Below the pieces are notes generated by a model. It made no database searches. It was not told the DNA's origin and saw only the letters and a program-made list of their open reading frames with translations. A stretch of 64,000 bases of DNA from Salinicola socius (lineage in GTDB: Bacteria; Pseudomonadota; Gammaproteobacteria; Pseudomonadales; Halomonadaceae), in the NCBI RefSeq assembly GCF_001937195.1, contig NZ_MSDO01000017.1:124001-188000 (forward strand), read 5' to 3'. Shown piece after piece: positions 25,861 through 34,413 of this stretch. The first letter of the stretch is position 1; each line of letters begins with the position of its first letter. The translations under genes and the position numbers were made by a program.

Positions 25861-26973
25861 ATGACAACAATCACACCTTCCCATCGCACGACTCATCCAA
25901 ACACGCGCCCCGCCCGCACACGTTCCTCGCTGACAACGCTGATGGCAGCCGCGCTGCTGAGCTTGACCAGCCTGTCGGCGGTGGCTGCCACCGAAATGCC
26001 TCCTTTGCCGGACGTCACCGGTGATGTCGTCAAGGGCGATGGCAACGACTACAACCTCAAGTTCAACATCGGGCTGACTCAGTCCAGCGCGCAGTATCGT
26101 GGCCTGGAGTATTTCAAGAAGATCGTCGAGCAGCGCAGCGACGATCATATCAAGGTGCAGACGTTCCATAGTGCCCAGCTCGGCGACGATCTCCAGTCGG
26201 TCAGCGCCCTCCAGGCCGGCACGCTGGACATGACGGCGCCTTCCACTTCACCCATGGTCAGCATGTTCCCGCAGTTCGCGGTGTTCGACCTTCCCTTCCT
26301 GTTTCCGACACCCGAGATCGCCGACAAGGTGCTCGACGGCGATATCGGACAGCAGATGCTCAAGGACGCCTCGACCAAAGGACTGGTGGCTATCGGCTGG
26401 TCCGAGAATGGCTATCGTCAGCTGACCAACAGCGAACATGCCGTGACCTCTCCCGCCGATCTCGATGGCCTGAAAGTCCGCACCATGCAGAACCCGATCC
26501 ATCTGGATATCTGGCGAACGCTCGGCGCCAACCCCACCCCGATGTCGTTCGCCGAGCTGTTCACGGCGCTCGAGCAGGGCGTGGTCGACGGCCAGGAAAA
26601 CCCGTGGATCACCATCGAGTCCTCCAAGTTCAACGAGGTCCAGCCATACGCCACCGAGACAAACCACGTCTACACGCCGTTCATCACGCTGGTCTCCGAG
26701 CGCACCTGGAACCGGCTGCCGGAAAGCTATCAGCAGCTGCTGCGTGATGCCGCCAAGCAGATGGGCGACTACGAACGCCACGTCAGCCGTGTCATGAACG
26801 ATCAGATCAAACAGGAACTGAAGGACGATGGCATGAAGATCACCGAGCTGACGCCGGAACAGGTCGCCGTCTTCCAGCAAGACCTGGCCCCGGTCTACGA
26901 CGACTGGCGTGACAAGATCGGCGGCGACTTGATCGACCGCATCCGCGCCGAGTCGAAGGTCGACTCGAAGTAA
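25861..26973 (+). CDS. TRAP transporter solute-binding protein (DctP family)
   Basis: 370-residue periplasmic receptor of the second TRAP system. A long basic N-region (residues 1-25) leads to a hydrophobic core and a cleavage site after AVAA (about 43). The mature protein has the DctP pattern: FHSAQLGDDLQSVSALQAGTL, GLKVRTMQNPIHLDIWRTLG with the substrate-carboxylate arginine, and EQGVVDGQENPW. GGAG stands 7 bases before ATG 25861; the TTG at 25855 is not used. Downstream of fucD by 169 bases, so L-fuconate or a similar deoxy sugar acid is the probable ligand. Confidence 0.92.
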   Translation: MTTITPSHRTTHPNTRPARTRSSLTTLMAAALLSLTSLSAVAATEMPPLPDVTGDVVKGDGNDYNLKFNIGLTQSSAQYRGLEYFKKIVEQRSDDHIKVQTFHSAQLGDDLQSVSALQAGTLDMTAPSTSPMVSMFPQFAVFDLPFLFPTPEIADKVLDGDIGQQMLKDASTKGLVAIGWSENGYRQLTNSEHAVTSPADLDGLKVRTMQNPIHLDIWRTLGANPTPMSFAELFTALEQGVVDGQENPWITIESSKFNEVQPYATETNHVYTPFITLVSERTWNRLPESYQQLLRDAAKQMGDYERHVSRVMNDQIKQELKDDGMKITELTPEQVAVFQQDLAPVYDDWRDKIGGDLIDRIRAESKVDSK

Positions 26974-27033
26974 GTGTCGCTTCGCCGTCGGCGCATGGGC
27001 GCGGGCGGCGAACCTTGAAGGATTACGGAGATC

Positions 27034-27525
27034 ATGATGAGTGCCGACACCCCTGCTACCCGGGGTCTCCTGGGCTGGCTGCGTCAAACGCTGGAAATCG
27101 CTGCCGGGCTGCTCGTGCTGGGCGTCGTTTTCTGCGTCACGGCCAACGTCTTTGGCCGCTTCGTTCTCAACTATTCCTATACCTGGGCCGAGGAACTCTC
27201 CCGGGTATTGTTCATCTGGCTGGTGCTGCTGGGTGCCGGCGTCGGCAGTCTCGGCAACGAGCACGTGGCGGTCACCTTCTTCCGCGACAAGGCCCCTGCC
27301 GGGCTGCGCAAGGCTGCGGCGTTGCTGAGCATCGCCATCGTCTACGTCGTCTGCATCTGCATCCTGCTCGGGTTCAACGAAGTCATCTCGGGCTACACCA
27401 GCGCCACCCCGATGCTGGGCATTCCGCAGACCTTTCTCTATAGCGCCATGCCGGTAATGGCGATCCTCACCATAATCGCCAACACCATCGCCCTGGTTGG
27501 CCTGTTTCGGAGCAAGACGCCATGA
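27034..27525 (+). CDS. TRAP transporter small membrane subunit (DctQ family)
   Basis: 163 residues with four membrane helices (about 18-40, 52-70, 88-108, 128-150) and the DctQ motif VFGRFVLNYSYTWAEELSRVLFIWLVLLGA. CGGAGATC precedes the ATG; a second ATG follows at once, so the start could be one codon later. Its end overlaps dctM by ATGA. Partner of the binding protein at 25861. Confidence 0.9.
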   Translation: MMSADTPATRGLLGWLRQTLEIAAGLLVLGVVFCVTANVFGRFVLNYSYTWAEELSRVLFIWLVLLGAGVGSLGNEHVAVTFFRDKAPAGLRKAAALLSIAIVYVVCICILLGFNEVISGYTSATPMLGIPQTFLYSAMPVMAILTIIANTIALVGLFRSKTP

Positions 27526-28778
27526 TCCTGTGGAGCATCCTGATAGGGCTGGCGGTCTGTATCGTCATTGGCATGCCGATCTCGTTCGGTCTGGCGGCCA
27601 TCAGCCTGTTTATTTTCTTCGAATCCGGCTACTCGCTGTCGCCGATCGTCTCCCAGGCGGTCAACGGGCTGGACTCCTTCCCGCTGTTGGCGATACCGCT
27701 GTTCATCCTGGTCGGGGAAGTGATGAGCGCCGGGGGGATCGCGACACGTCTGGTTCGCCTCGCCAGTGCGCTGGTGGGCTTCGTCGCCGGCGGTCTGGGT
27801 CAGGTCGCAGTGTTGACCTCGATGTTCTTCGGCGGCATCAGCGGCTCCGCCGTCGCCGATGCCTCCGCCGTGGGCAGCATGATGATCGAACCCATGAAGC
27901 AGCATCGCTACAGCGCGCCGCTGGCGACCGCGATCGTGGTGGCGGCATCGGTCGTCGGCATCATCATCCCGCCATCGATACCGATGATTCTGTTCGGCGT
28001 TGTCACCAATACCTCGATCTCGCAGCTGTTCATGGCGGGAATCGTGCCCGGCATCCTGATCACGCTGGGGCTGGCGATCACGACTTACGTACAGTCTCGC
28101 AAGAACGGCCGCGGCCAGCCGTTTTCCGTGCCTGAGCTGTTCGCGGCGCTGAAGGAATCGCTGCTGGCCCTGCTGCTGCCAGTCATCATCGTCGGCGGCA
28201 TCCTGTCGGGCGTGTTCACACCGACCGAAAGCGCGGCGATCGCGCTGGTCTATGCCTTCGCGGTATCGTTTTTCATCTACCGTAGCCTGACGCTGAAACG
28301 CTTCTTCGAACTGTGTATCGCCACTGGAAAACTCACCGGCGTCGTGATGTTGCTGCTCGCTTTTGCCAGCGTCCTGGCCTGGCTGCTGACGGCCAACATG
28401 ATTCCACAGCAACTGGTGGTCACTCTCTCGACCATCACCGAGAACCAGTTCCTGTTGCTGCTGATACTGACGGGCTTCCTGCTGGTGGTCGGCTTTTTCA
28501 TGGACCTCACGCCGGCGATGGTCATCCTGGCACCGCTGATGACCCCGGTCGTGGTCAAACTGGGCGTCGATCCGGTCTATTTCGGCGTGCTGATGTCGTT
28601 CGTTCTGGGGATCGGCTTGATCACCCCGCCAGTGGGAACGGTGCTCTATGTCGGCTGCGGCGTGGGCAAGGTCGGCATGGAGAGTCTGGTCAAGAGCCTG
28701 CTGCCGTTCTATTTCACGCTGGTCGCCCTGCTGGCACTGTTCCTGATCTTCCCTCAAATCGTGCTGTGGTATCGCTGA
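27522..28778 (+). CDS. TRAP transporter large permease subunit (DctM family)
   Basis: 418-residue membrane permease completing TRAP system 2. DctM signatures are FFGGISGSAVADASAVGSMMI near 105-125, IIIPPSIPMILFGVVTNTSI (145-165) and LGIGLITPPVGTVLYVGCGVGKV near the C-terminus. Sodium-coupled import of an organic acid is the family function. Translationally coupled to dctQ (ATGA at 27522-27525). Confidence 0.94.
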   Translation: MILWSILIGLAVCIVIGMPISFGLAAISLFIFFESGYSLSPIVSQAVNGLDSFPLLAIPLFILVGEVMSAGGIATRLVRLASALVGFVAGGLGQVAVLTSMFFGGISGSAVADASAVGSMMIEPMKQHRYSAPLATAIVVAASVVGIIIPPSIPMILFGVVTNTSISQLFMAGIVPGILITLGLAITTYVQSRKNGRGQPFSVPELFAALKESLLALLLPVIIVGGILSGVFTPTESAAIALVYAFAVSFFIYRSLTLKRFFELCIATGKLTGVVMLLLAFASVLAWLLTANMIPQQLVVTLSTITENQFLLLLILTGFLLVVGFFMDLTPAMVILAPLMTPVVVKLGVDPVYFGVLMSFVLGIGLITPPVGTVLYVGCGVGKVGMESLVKSLLPFYFTLVALLALFLIFPQIVLWYR

Positions 28779-28847
28779 CGTGAGGGGTTCCGATGAGATC
28801 GAGTGTTTCGACGAAGCGGTTTTTGACGATGTTTCGAGAGGTGACCC

Positions 28848-30275
28848 ATGACCACGCGTGAAGCGCTGTTCGACGACCTGTCGGCGCTGCTGGGCAAGCG
28901 CGGGCTGCTGACCGATGGCGGCGACATGGAGCGCTATCGTGTCGACTGGCCGGGCTATCGCGGCGCCGCGCCGCTGGCCGTCGCCCGTCCCTCGACGACG
29001 CGCCAGGTAGCAGACGTGGTCAGCTACTGCCATCGTCATGATATCCCGCTGGTGCCGCAGGGCGGTCACAGCGGGCTGGTTGGCGGCGCGCTGCCTGATG
29101 CGGATTATCCCGAGCTGGTCCTCAGTCTCGAGCGGATGACCGCGATCCGCCATGTCGACCCCATCAATTTCACCATGAGTGTCGACGGCGGCTGCGTGCT
29201 GCAGTCGATCAAGGATGCCGCCGCCGCCGCCGACTGTGATTTTCCCCTCTCGTTGGGGGCTCAGGGAAGCTGTCAGATAGGCGGCAACGTCTCGACCAAC
29301 GCCGGCGGGCTCAACGTGCTGCGCTACGGCATGATGCGTCAGCTGGTTCTGGGGCTGGAGGTAGTGCTGCCGGACGGGCGTATCTACAACGGCATGAAGG
29401 CGCTGCACAAGAACAACACCGGCTACGACCTGAAGCAGCTGTTCATCGGCGCGGAAGGCACGCTCGGCATCGTCACCGGCGCAGTGCTCAAGCTTTTCCC
29501 CCGCCCCCAGGTCAGCCGGACAGCGCTGCTGGCTTGCCCGGATATCGACGCGGTGCTCAAACTCTATGCGCTAGCACGCCGTAGCTGTTGCGATCTGTTG
29601 ACCGCTTTCGAACTGGTCCCGCGCACCTGTCTCGAGCTCGCCATGGAGGCGTTACCCGAGTTGCGCGATCCACTGGAGACGCCGTCGCCGGTCTACGTAC
29701 TGATGGAAGCGGCGGCGAGCGGGCCGGCAGATCTCGACGCGATGATCGAGAACCTGTTCGAGCGCGGTTTCGAAGCCGGCGCACTCACCGATGGCGTGCT
29801 CGCCAGCAGCGAAACGCAGGCCCGCAACCTGTGGCACATTCGCGAGGCGATGCTCGAAGGTCAGCGCAATCGCGGCGAGCACCTACGTACGGATATTTCG
29901 ATACCGATCTCCTCGCTGAGCGCGTTTCATGAACGCGCCTCCCACGAGATTCAGGATCTGTACCCCCAGGCGACGGTCATCGCCTATGGTCACATCGGCG
30001 ATGGCAATCTTCATTTCAACATTCTGCCGCCACCCGGCCTCGAAGCCGACGAACGTGCTGCACTGCTGCATGAGCTGGAGGAAAGACTGTTCGGTATCGT
30101 CGACGACTTCGACGGCAGCATCAGCGCCGAGCACGGTATCGGTCGCTTCAAGCAGAGCGCTTTCCTGGAGACGCTATCGGAGCCGGAGTACGACATCATG
30201 CGAGGCCTCAAGCATCTACTGGATCCGAGGTGCCTGATGTCGCCAGGTCGCATTCTCCCCCGCCCCATCGATTGA
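28848..30275 (+). CDS. FAD-binding oxidase, GlcD/D-2-hydroxyacid dehydrogenase family
   Basis: 475-residue flavoprotein of the VAO/GlcD family. The N-terminal FAD domain (about 40-220) shows VPQGGHSGLVGG (pyrophosphate binding), GNVSTNAGGLNVLRYGMMR and LFIGAEGTLGIVTGAVLKLFP. The C-terminal domain has the metal/substrate motif YGHIGDGNLHFNI and SAEHGIGRFK. Family enzymes oxidise D-lactate, D-2-hydroxyglutarate, glycolate or similar D-2-hydroxy acids and pass electrons to the respiratory chain. In this operon (fucD, TRAP, GarR-like reductase) it may oxidise a hydroxy acid released by sugar-acid cleavage. GAGGTGACCC precedes the ATG. Confidence 0.88.
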   Translation: MTTREALFDDLSALLGKRGLLTDGGDMERYRVDWPGYRGAAPLAVARPSTTRQVADVVSYCHRHDIPLVPQGGHSGLVGGALPDADYPELVLSLERMTAIRHVDPINFTMSVDGGCVLQSIKDAAAAADCDFPLSLGAQGSCQIGGNVSTNAGGLNVLRYGMMRQLVLGLEVVLPDGRIYNGMKALHKNNTGYDLKQLFIGAEGTLGIVTGAVLKLFPRPQVSRTALLACPDIDAVLKLYALARRSCCDLLTAFELVPRTCLELAMEALPELRDPLETPSPVYVLMEAAASGPADLDAMIENLFERGFEAGALTDGVLASSETQARNLWHIREAMLEGQRNRGEHLRTDISIPISSLSAFHERASHEIQDLYPQATVIAYGHIGDGNLHFNILPPPGLEADERAALLHELEERLFGIVDDFDGSISAEHGIGRFKQSAFLETLSEPEYDIMRGLKHLLDPRCLMSPGRILPRPID

Positions 30276-30324
30276 TGCGCCCGGGTTCGCCCGGCGCGCT
30301 CGATTTTGCTCAGGAAGCCTCGCC

Positions 30325-31233
30325 ATGCACGACCCTAACGCGGTTCAGGACAGCCAGATCGTTGGTTTCATCGGCACCGGCATCATGGGGGCGCCCATGG
30401 CCGGTCGCCTGGCCGCGGCCAGGCATCGCGTTCGCGCCTGGAATCGCACGCTCGACAAGCTGACACCCTTACAGCAAGCCGGTGTCGAAACGGCCAGTTC
30501 GCCCGAGGCCGCTGCACGCGGCGCCGATGTGGTCATCGTCATGCTGAGCGCGGGGCCCGTCTGCGACGAGATCCTGCTGGGAGACGACGGCGTCATCGCC
30601 ACGATGTCACCCGGCAGCATTCTGATCGTGATGAGCTCGATCCCCGTGGAGACGGCTCGCCATCAGGCCGACATCGCCAATCGCCACGACGTCGGCTACC
30701 TGGATGCGCCGGTCTCGGGGGGCGAACGCGGCGCCATCGACGGCACACTGGCGATCATGGCCGGTGGCGAGGTAGAGGTCTTCGATCGTTGCCGGGCCTT
30801 GCTGGGAATTCTTGGCCGCCCGACGCATGTCGGGCCCGCGGGAAGCGGTCAGTTGGCCAAGCTCGCCAACCAGATGATCGTGGCGAATACCATCGCCACC
30901 GTGGCGGAAGCCTTGCTGCTGGTGGAACGCGGCGGTGCCGATCCCGCGCAGGTGCGGATGGCGTTGATGGGCGGGTTCGCGGACTCGACGATCCTCAAGA
31001 TGCACGGTCAGCGCATGCTCGAGGAGGACTTCGCCCCGGGCGGCGCGGCCAAGTGGCAGTACAAGGATACCCAGACGGCAATGGCCCAGATGTCGCAGCT
31101 GGCGCTGGATCTGCCCATGAGCCGTCAGGCCGATGCGCTGTTTGGCGACATGCTGAGCCATGGCGATGGCGAGCTGGACCACAGCGCGCTGATCCGGGAG
31201 TTGCGCCGGCGCAACGGCATGCCGGTCGACTGA
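30325..31233 (+). CDS. NAD(P)-dependent 3-hydroxyacid dehydrogenase, tartronate semialdehyde reductase-like (GarR family)
   Basis: 302-residue beta-hydroxyacid dehydrogenase. Nucleotide-binding loop GFIGTGIMGAPMAGRL (residues 13-28), substrate loop DAPVSGGERGAIDGTLAIMAGG (about 129-150) and the catalytic-lysine segment KLANQMIVANTIA. The family includes 2-hydroxy-3-oxopropionate reductase (GarR) and 3-hydroxyisobutyrate dehydrogenase. The sugar-acid context favours GarR-type activity, which would reduce tartronate semialdehyde to glycerate. It is the last plus-strand gene of the fucD cluster and converges with the GntR gene at 31270. Confidence 0.85.
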   Translation: MHDPNAVQDSQIVGFIGTGIMGAPMAGRLAAARHRVRAWNRTLDKLTPLQQAGVETASSPEAAARGADVVIVMLSAGPVCDEILLGDDGVIATMSPGSILIVMSSIPVETARHQADIANRHDVGYLDAPVSGGERGAIDGTLAIMAGGEVEVFDRCRALLGILGRPTHVGPAGSGQLAKLANQMIVANTIATVAEALLLVERGGADPAQVRMALMGGFADSTILKMHGQRMLEEDFAPGGAAKWQYKDTQTAMAQMSQLALDLPMSRQADALFGDMLSHGDGELDHSALIRELRRRNGMPVD

Positions 31234-31269
31234 GCTCACGACACGACGGGCAGCCGGCGATCTGTCCGG

Positions 31270-32250
31270 TTAGCGCTGGCTCAACCAGCGCAGATATCCC
31301 GGCGCCCGTAGTTCGCCGGCGTGCCTGAAATTGGCCAACCGCTCCTGAACCAGTGACTCCGACGTTTGAAGATGCCGATACAGCGCCGCGCTGGCCGACG
31401 CCGGACGACGCGCCAGCATGTCTTCGAAGACCTGCCGATGCGCGGCGAAGAATGGGTCGCCGGGCGGCAATTCGATCTCCCCACCCAGCAGATGTTTACT
31501 GATCAACAGGATCGGTCGCGTCCGTTGGAGCATGATCAGGATCTCGGAATTGCCACCATGCTCCAGCGCTTCATGATGCAGATCGTTTTCCAGCGCATCG
31601 AGCTGGCTGGCCTGAACCCTGGGGTAACGAGCCTGGGCGCGATCCAGTCTATCCAGATAGCGCTGGATGGCAGCATCGGAGATCCGCTCGCAGGCGCGCG
31701 CGATCATGAACGGCTCCAACTGGCGGCGGGCATCATACAGCTGATGCAATCGCTCGTTATCCAGCGGCACCACATTCCAGCTGCTGTACTTGATCTTCTC
31801 GACGACACCGAGCGACTGCAGCTGCAACAGGATACGGTAGGTCGTGGCACGACTGACGTCCAGCGACTTGGCCAGTTGCAGCTCATTGAGCTCGAGACGA
31901 CCCTTCATCGAGCAGAGCACGATGTCGTGCTCGACCTTTTCCGCCAAGGCGCGCCAGGAATCCGTGCGTTTGACCGAAGCCCTGCCGCCCGCCGCGCGAA
32001 AATCCGCGGCGGTCAGCGAACGACGTACGACCGCGCGAGGCTCGCGCCCCACCAGAAACCCCCGCCCCTCGAAGCGACTGATGGCGCCTTCCTGGTGCAG
32101 CCGACCCAGGGTCTGGCGTACCGGCGAGCGACTCATGCCGAAAATGTCGGCGATGTTTCCCTCGAGCAGTACCAGCCCGGGCTCCAGATGACCGCTGGCC
32201 ATGCTGCGCAGCAGCGCTTCGTATAACTGATCCTTGAGCGTCTTGGCCAT
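31270..32250 (-). CDS. GntR-family regulator with two winged-helix domains and an FCD domain
   Basis: 326 residues from the ATG at 32250. Residues 1-68 are a normal GntR winged helix (GNIADIFGMSRSPVRQTLGRLHQEG). A linker follows (70-95), then residues 97-163 form a second winged-helix-like unit (LNELQLAKSLDVSRATTYRILLQLQSLGVVEKI). Residues 165-310 are an FCD ligand domain (RRQLEPFMIARACERI). GntR-FCD proteins normally carry one winged helix and about 220-250 residues, so this is enlarged by a whole DNA-binding unit. An alternative upstream start would add 30 Cys/Arg/Ser-rich residues and is rejected. It is convergent with the GarR-like gene and may regulate the fucD cluster. Confidence 0.85.
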   Translation of the reverse strand: MAKTLKDQLYEALLRSMASGHLEPGLVLLEGNIADIFGMSRSPVRQTLGRLHQEGAISRFEGRGFLVGREPRAVVRRSLTAADFRAAGGRASVKRTDSWRALAEKVEHDIVLCSMKGRLELNELQLAKSLDVSRATTYRILLQLQSLGVVEKIKYSSWNVVPLDNERLHQLYDARRQLEPFMIARACERISDAAIQRYLDRLDRAQARYPRVQASQLDALENDLHHEALEHGGNSEILIMLQRTRPILLISKHLLGGEIELPPGDPFFAAHRQVFEDMLARRPASASAALYRHLQTSESLVQERLANFRHAGELRAPGYLRWLSQR

Positions 32251-32334
32251 CGACCTCGTTTCCGCCACGTATCGGGAGCAAGTGTATCGGGAGCGCGTGA
32301 ACCGGCACGTGCCACGATTCAGCGATAACGAGTA

Positions 32335-32344
32335 TTGCATACAA
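32335..32344. promoter_or_regulatory. Near-palindrome TTGCATACAA upstream of gntR
   Basis: TTGCATACAA is an imperfect palindrome of the TTG-YATR-CAA form seen in many GntR-FCD operators. It lies 85 bases upstream of the regulator's start and 34 bases from the MITE end. A role as the autoregulatory operator is plausible but untested. Confidence 0.3.
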
Positions 32345-32377
32345 AGATCGTCACTGACTGTCCGACCTAGGGACTAG

Positions 32378-32560
32378 GCGCTGTCTGAAAAGTCGAGGAG
32401 CGACGGCAAGACCGGGGCGCGTAGCCAAGGCAAGAATCGATGAAGACGGACCGGGCTGGCGTACCCGTTTACGCGGTGTCAATGAGCCTCTTGACCGGGC
32501 TGGCGCACCAGCCGATTTTTAACGCCGCATGGCCGAGCGCAGGCAGTTTTCAGACAGCGC
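32378..32560. mobile_element. MITE-like non-autonomous element, copy 1 (183 bp)
   Basis: The element begins GCGCTGTCTGAAAA (32378-32391) and ends with its exact reverse complement (32547-32560), giving 14-bp perfect terminal inverted repeats. CTAG flanks both sides (32374-32377, 32561-32564), matching a 4-bp target duplication of the kind made by IS5-type elements. It has no coding capacity. Interior sequence is shared with the copy at 55300-55422. This copy carries an extra 44 bases flanked by two copies of GACCGGGCTGGCG (32449-32461, 32493-32505). It lies upstream of the gntR gene. Confidence 0.85.
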
Positions 32561-32591
32561 CTAGCACCTGATACGCGGGGTGACCACCAGA

Positions 32592-32623
32592 AAAGCGCCG
32601 CCCACATCAGTGGGCGGCGCTTT
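32592..32623 (-). terminator. Rho-independent terminator of the csdA/deaD gene
   Basis: A 14-bp perfect stem (32592-32605 with 32610-32623) and an ATCA loop. Read on the minus strand it ends in GCGCTTTTCTGG, a good terminator about 70 bases after the helicase stop. It would also block plus-strand readthrough. Confidence 0.85.
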
Positions 32624-32694
32624 GACGATAGCAGGCATCGCTATCGGATATCACTCGTTTGCGTCTGTCCAACTCGGGTCAGACCCGCTTGGTT

Positions 32695-34413
32695 TCAGGC
32701 GCGAGAGCGACGAACCGGGGCATCGCCATCGGTGCGGCGACGCGGCGCGCGTTCGGGCGCACCGTCATCCTCGGAGATTTCCAACGGCCGCCCACCAACA
32801 CGAGCACGAGCCATCTTGGTCAGAATCGAGGCGGGCAGACCGCTCGGCAGCTCGACCACGGAGAAGGCGTTGCGAATATCGATACGACCGATTCGACCGC
32901 CTTCGATACCGCCTTCATTGGCCAGCGCGCCGACCAGTTGGCCCGGCTTGACGCCGTCTTTGTGGCCTACCGAGACGCGATAACGCGTCATGCCTTCACG
33001 CGGCGTGCTTTCGCGACGACGCGGTGCGCGCTCGCGGCTGCTGTCACGACCACCACTCTCGCGTCCCGTCTCGCGGCGAGCCGGCGAGTTGGTGATGCGA
33101 CCGATCGGGGCTTCGCCACCACGTGCCAACGTCGCCAGCGCCGCTGCCAGATCGATCGGGTCATGACCCTCTTCGACCAGCTTCTCGATCAGTCCACGCT
33201 GATGATCCGCGCCAGCTTCGAGCATTTCGCGCAGACGCGCACTGAAGCGATCATCCCGGTGCGCGCGAATGGCCGCGTCGTCGGGTAGCGGCATCTCGGT
33301 CATGGACTGGCCGGTCGCCTGCTCGACCCAACGCACTTTGCGGGACTCGCGGCCACCGGCGAAGGTAATGGCGATGCCGTCTCGGCCCGCACGGCCGGTA
33401 CGACCGATACGGTGAATGTAGGCTTCGGAATCCTGCGGCAGGTCATAGTTGACCACGTGCGTGATCCGCGGCACATCGAGGCCACGAGCCGCGACATCGG
33501 TTGCCACCAGCACGTCGACCTTGCCACGCTTGAGACGCGTCACGGTACGCTCGCGCAGGCTCTGATCGAGATCGCCCGACAGCCCGGCTGCGTTGACGCC
33601 GCGCGCGGTAAGCTGCTCGACCAACGTGGTACAGGCGGCACGAGTACGGACGAACACGATGGCCGCGTCGACCGCTTCGATTTCCAGGATACGGGCCAGC
33701 GCCTCCAGCTTGCTGGGGCCTTCGACACGGACTACCCGCTGCTTGATGTTCTCGCCGGTGCTGATCTTGGAATCGATCGCGACCTTGACCGGATCGACCA
33801 GATAACGATTGACGATACGCTCGATCTCGCTCGGCAACGTGGCCGAGAAGAAAACCCGCTGGGCGTCTTTCGGCGTGTCTGCCACGACGCGCTTGACGTC
33901 ATCGATGAAGCCCATGCGCAGCATCTCGTCGGCTTCGTCGAGCACCAGGGCTGACAGACCGTCGAGCTTGAGGCTTTTGCGATCCAGGTGATCGATGATG
34001 CGACCGGGCGTGCCGACGACGACCTGAGCGCCACGCTTCAGCGCCGACAGCTGCTCGCGATAATCCTGGCCGCCACAGAGAGTCGCGATTTCCAGGCCTT
34101 TCAGATTCTGACCGTACTTCGAGAACGAAACGGCAACCTGCTGCGCCAGTTCCCGAGTCGGCGCCAGCACCAATACTTGCGGTTCACGCCGGCCGAGATC
34201 GAGACGGCTCAGCAGCGGCAGCGCGAACGCTGCGGTCTTGCCGGTACCGGTCTGCGCCTGGCCCAGCATGTCACGCCCTTCCAGCAGCGCAGGGATGGTC
34301 TGCGTCTGGATCGGCGAAGGAGTTTCATAGCCCAGGGTTTCGAGGGCAGTCAGTACTTCCGGCAATAGAGCCAGATCGCCAAAGCTAGGCGAAGCAGTAA
34401 CAGTCGAGGTCAT
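32695..34413 (-). CDS. deaD: DEAD-box ATP-dependent RNA helicase (CsdA/DeaD type)
   Basis: 572-residue cytoplasmic RNA helicase for ribosome assembly and mRNA turnover, especially in the cold. Helicase motifs in order: Q motif GYETPSPIQTQTIP (28-41), Walker A AQTGTGKT (53-60), APTRELAQQ, TPGRIIDHL, DEAD (near 160), SAT, and HRIGRTGRAGR (near 330). After a basic Arg/Glu/Ser-rich linker (about 450-485) comes a DbpA-type RNA-binding domain (TRYRVSVGHKDGVKPGQLVGAL). The length is a little below the E. coli protein. AAGGTG precedes the ATG. A long upstream region without genes may serve as a cold-regulated leader. Confidence 0.95.
   Translation of the reverse strand: MTSTVTASPSFGDLALLPEVLTALETLGYETPSPIQTQTIPALLEGRDMLGQAQTGTGKTAAFALPLLSRLDLGRREPQVLVLAPTRELAQQVAVSFSKYGQNLKGLEIATLCGGQDYREQLSALKRGAQVVVGTPGRIIDHLDRKSLKLDGLSALVLDEADEMLRMGFIDDVKRVVADTPKDAQRVFFSATLPSEIERIVNRYLVDPVKVAIDSKISTGENIKQRVVRVEGPSKLEALARILEIEAVDAAIVFVRTRAACTTLVEQLTARGVNAAGLSGDLDQSLRERTVTRLKRGKVDVLVATDVAARGLDVPRITHVVNYDLPQDSEAYIHRIGRTGRAGRDGIAITFAGGRESRKVRWVEQATGQSMTEMPLPDDAAIRAHRDDRFSARLREMLEAGADHQRGLIEKLVEEGHDPIDLAAALATLARGGEAPIGRITNSPARRETGRESGGRDSSRERAPRRRESTPREGMTRYRVSVGHKDGVKPGQLVGALANEGGIEGGRIGRIDIRNAFSVVELPSGLPASILTKMARARVGGRPLEISEDDGAPERAPRRRTDGDAPVRRSRA

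Noticed and set aside
27438-29408. Minus-strand open frame of about 656 codons across dctM and the FAD oxidase gene
   Set aside because: Low-complexity His/Gln/Arg/Asp translation crossing two well-supported genes and their intergenic gap; typical antisense shadow.
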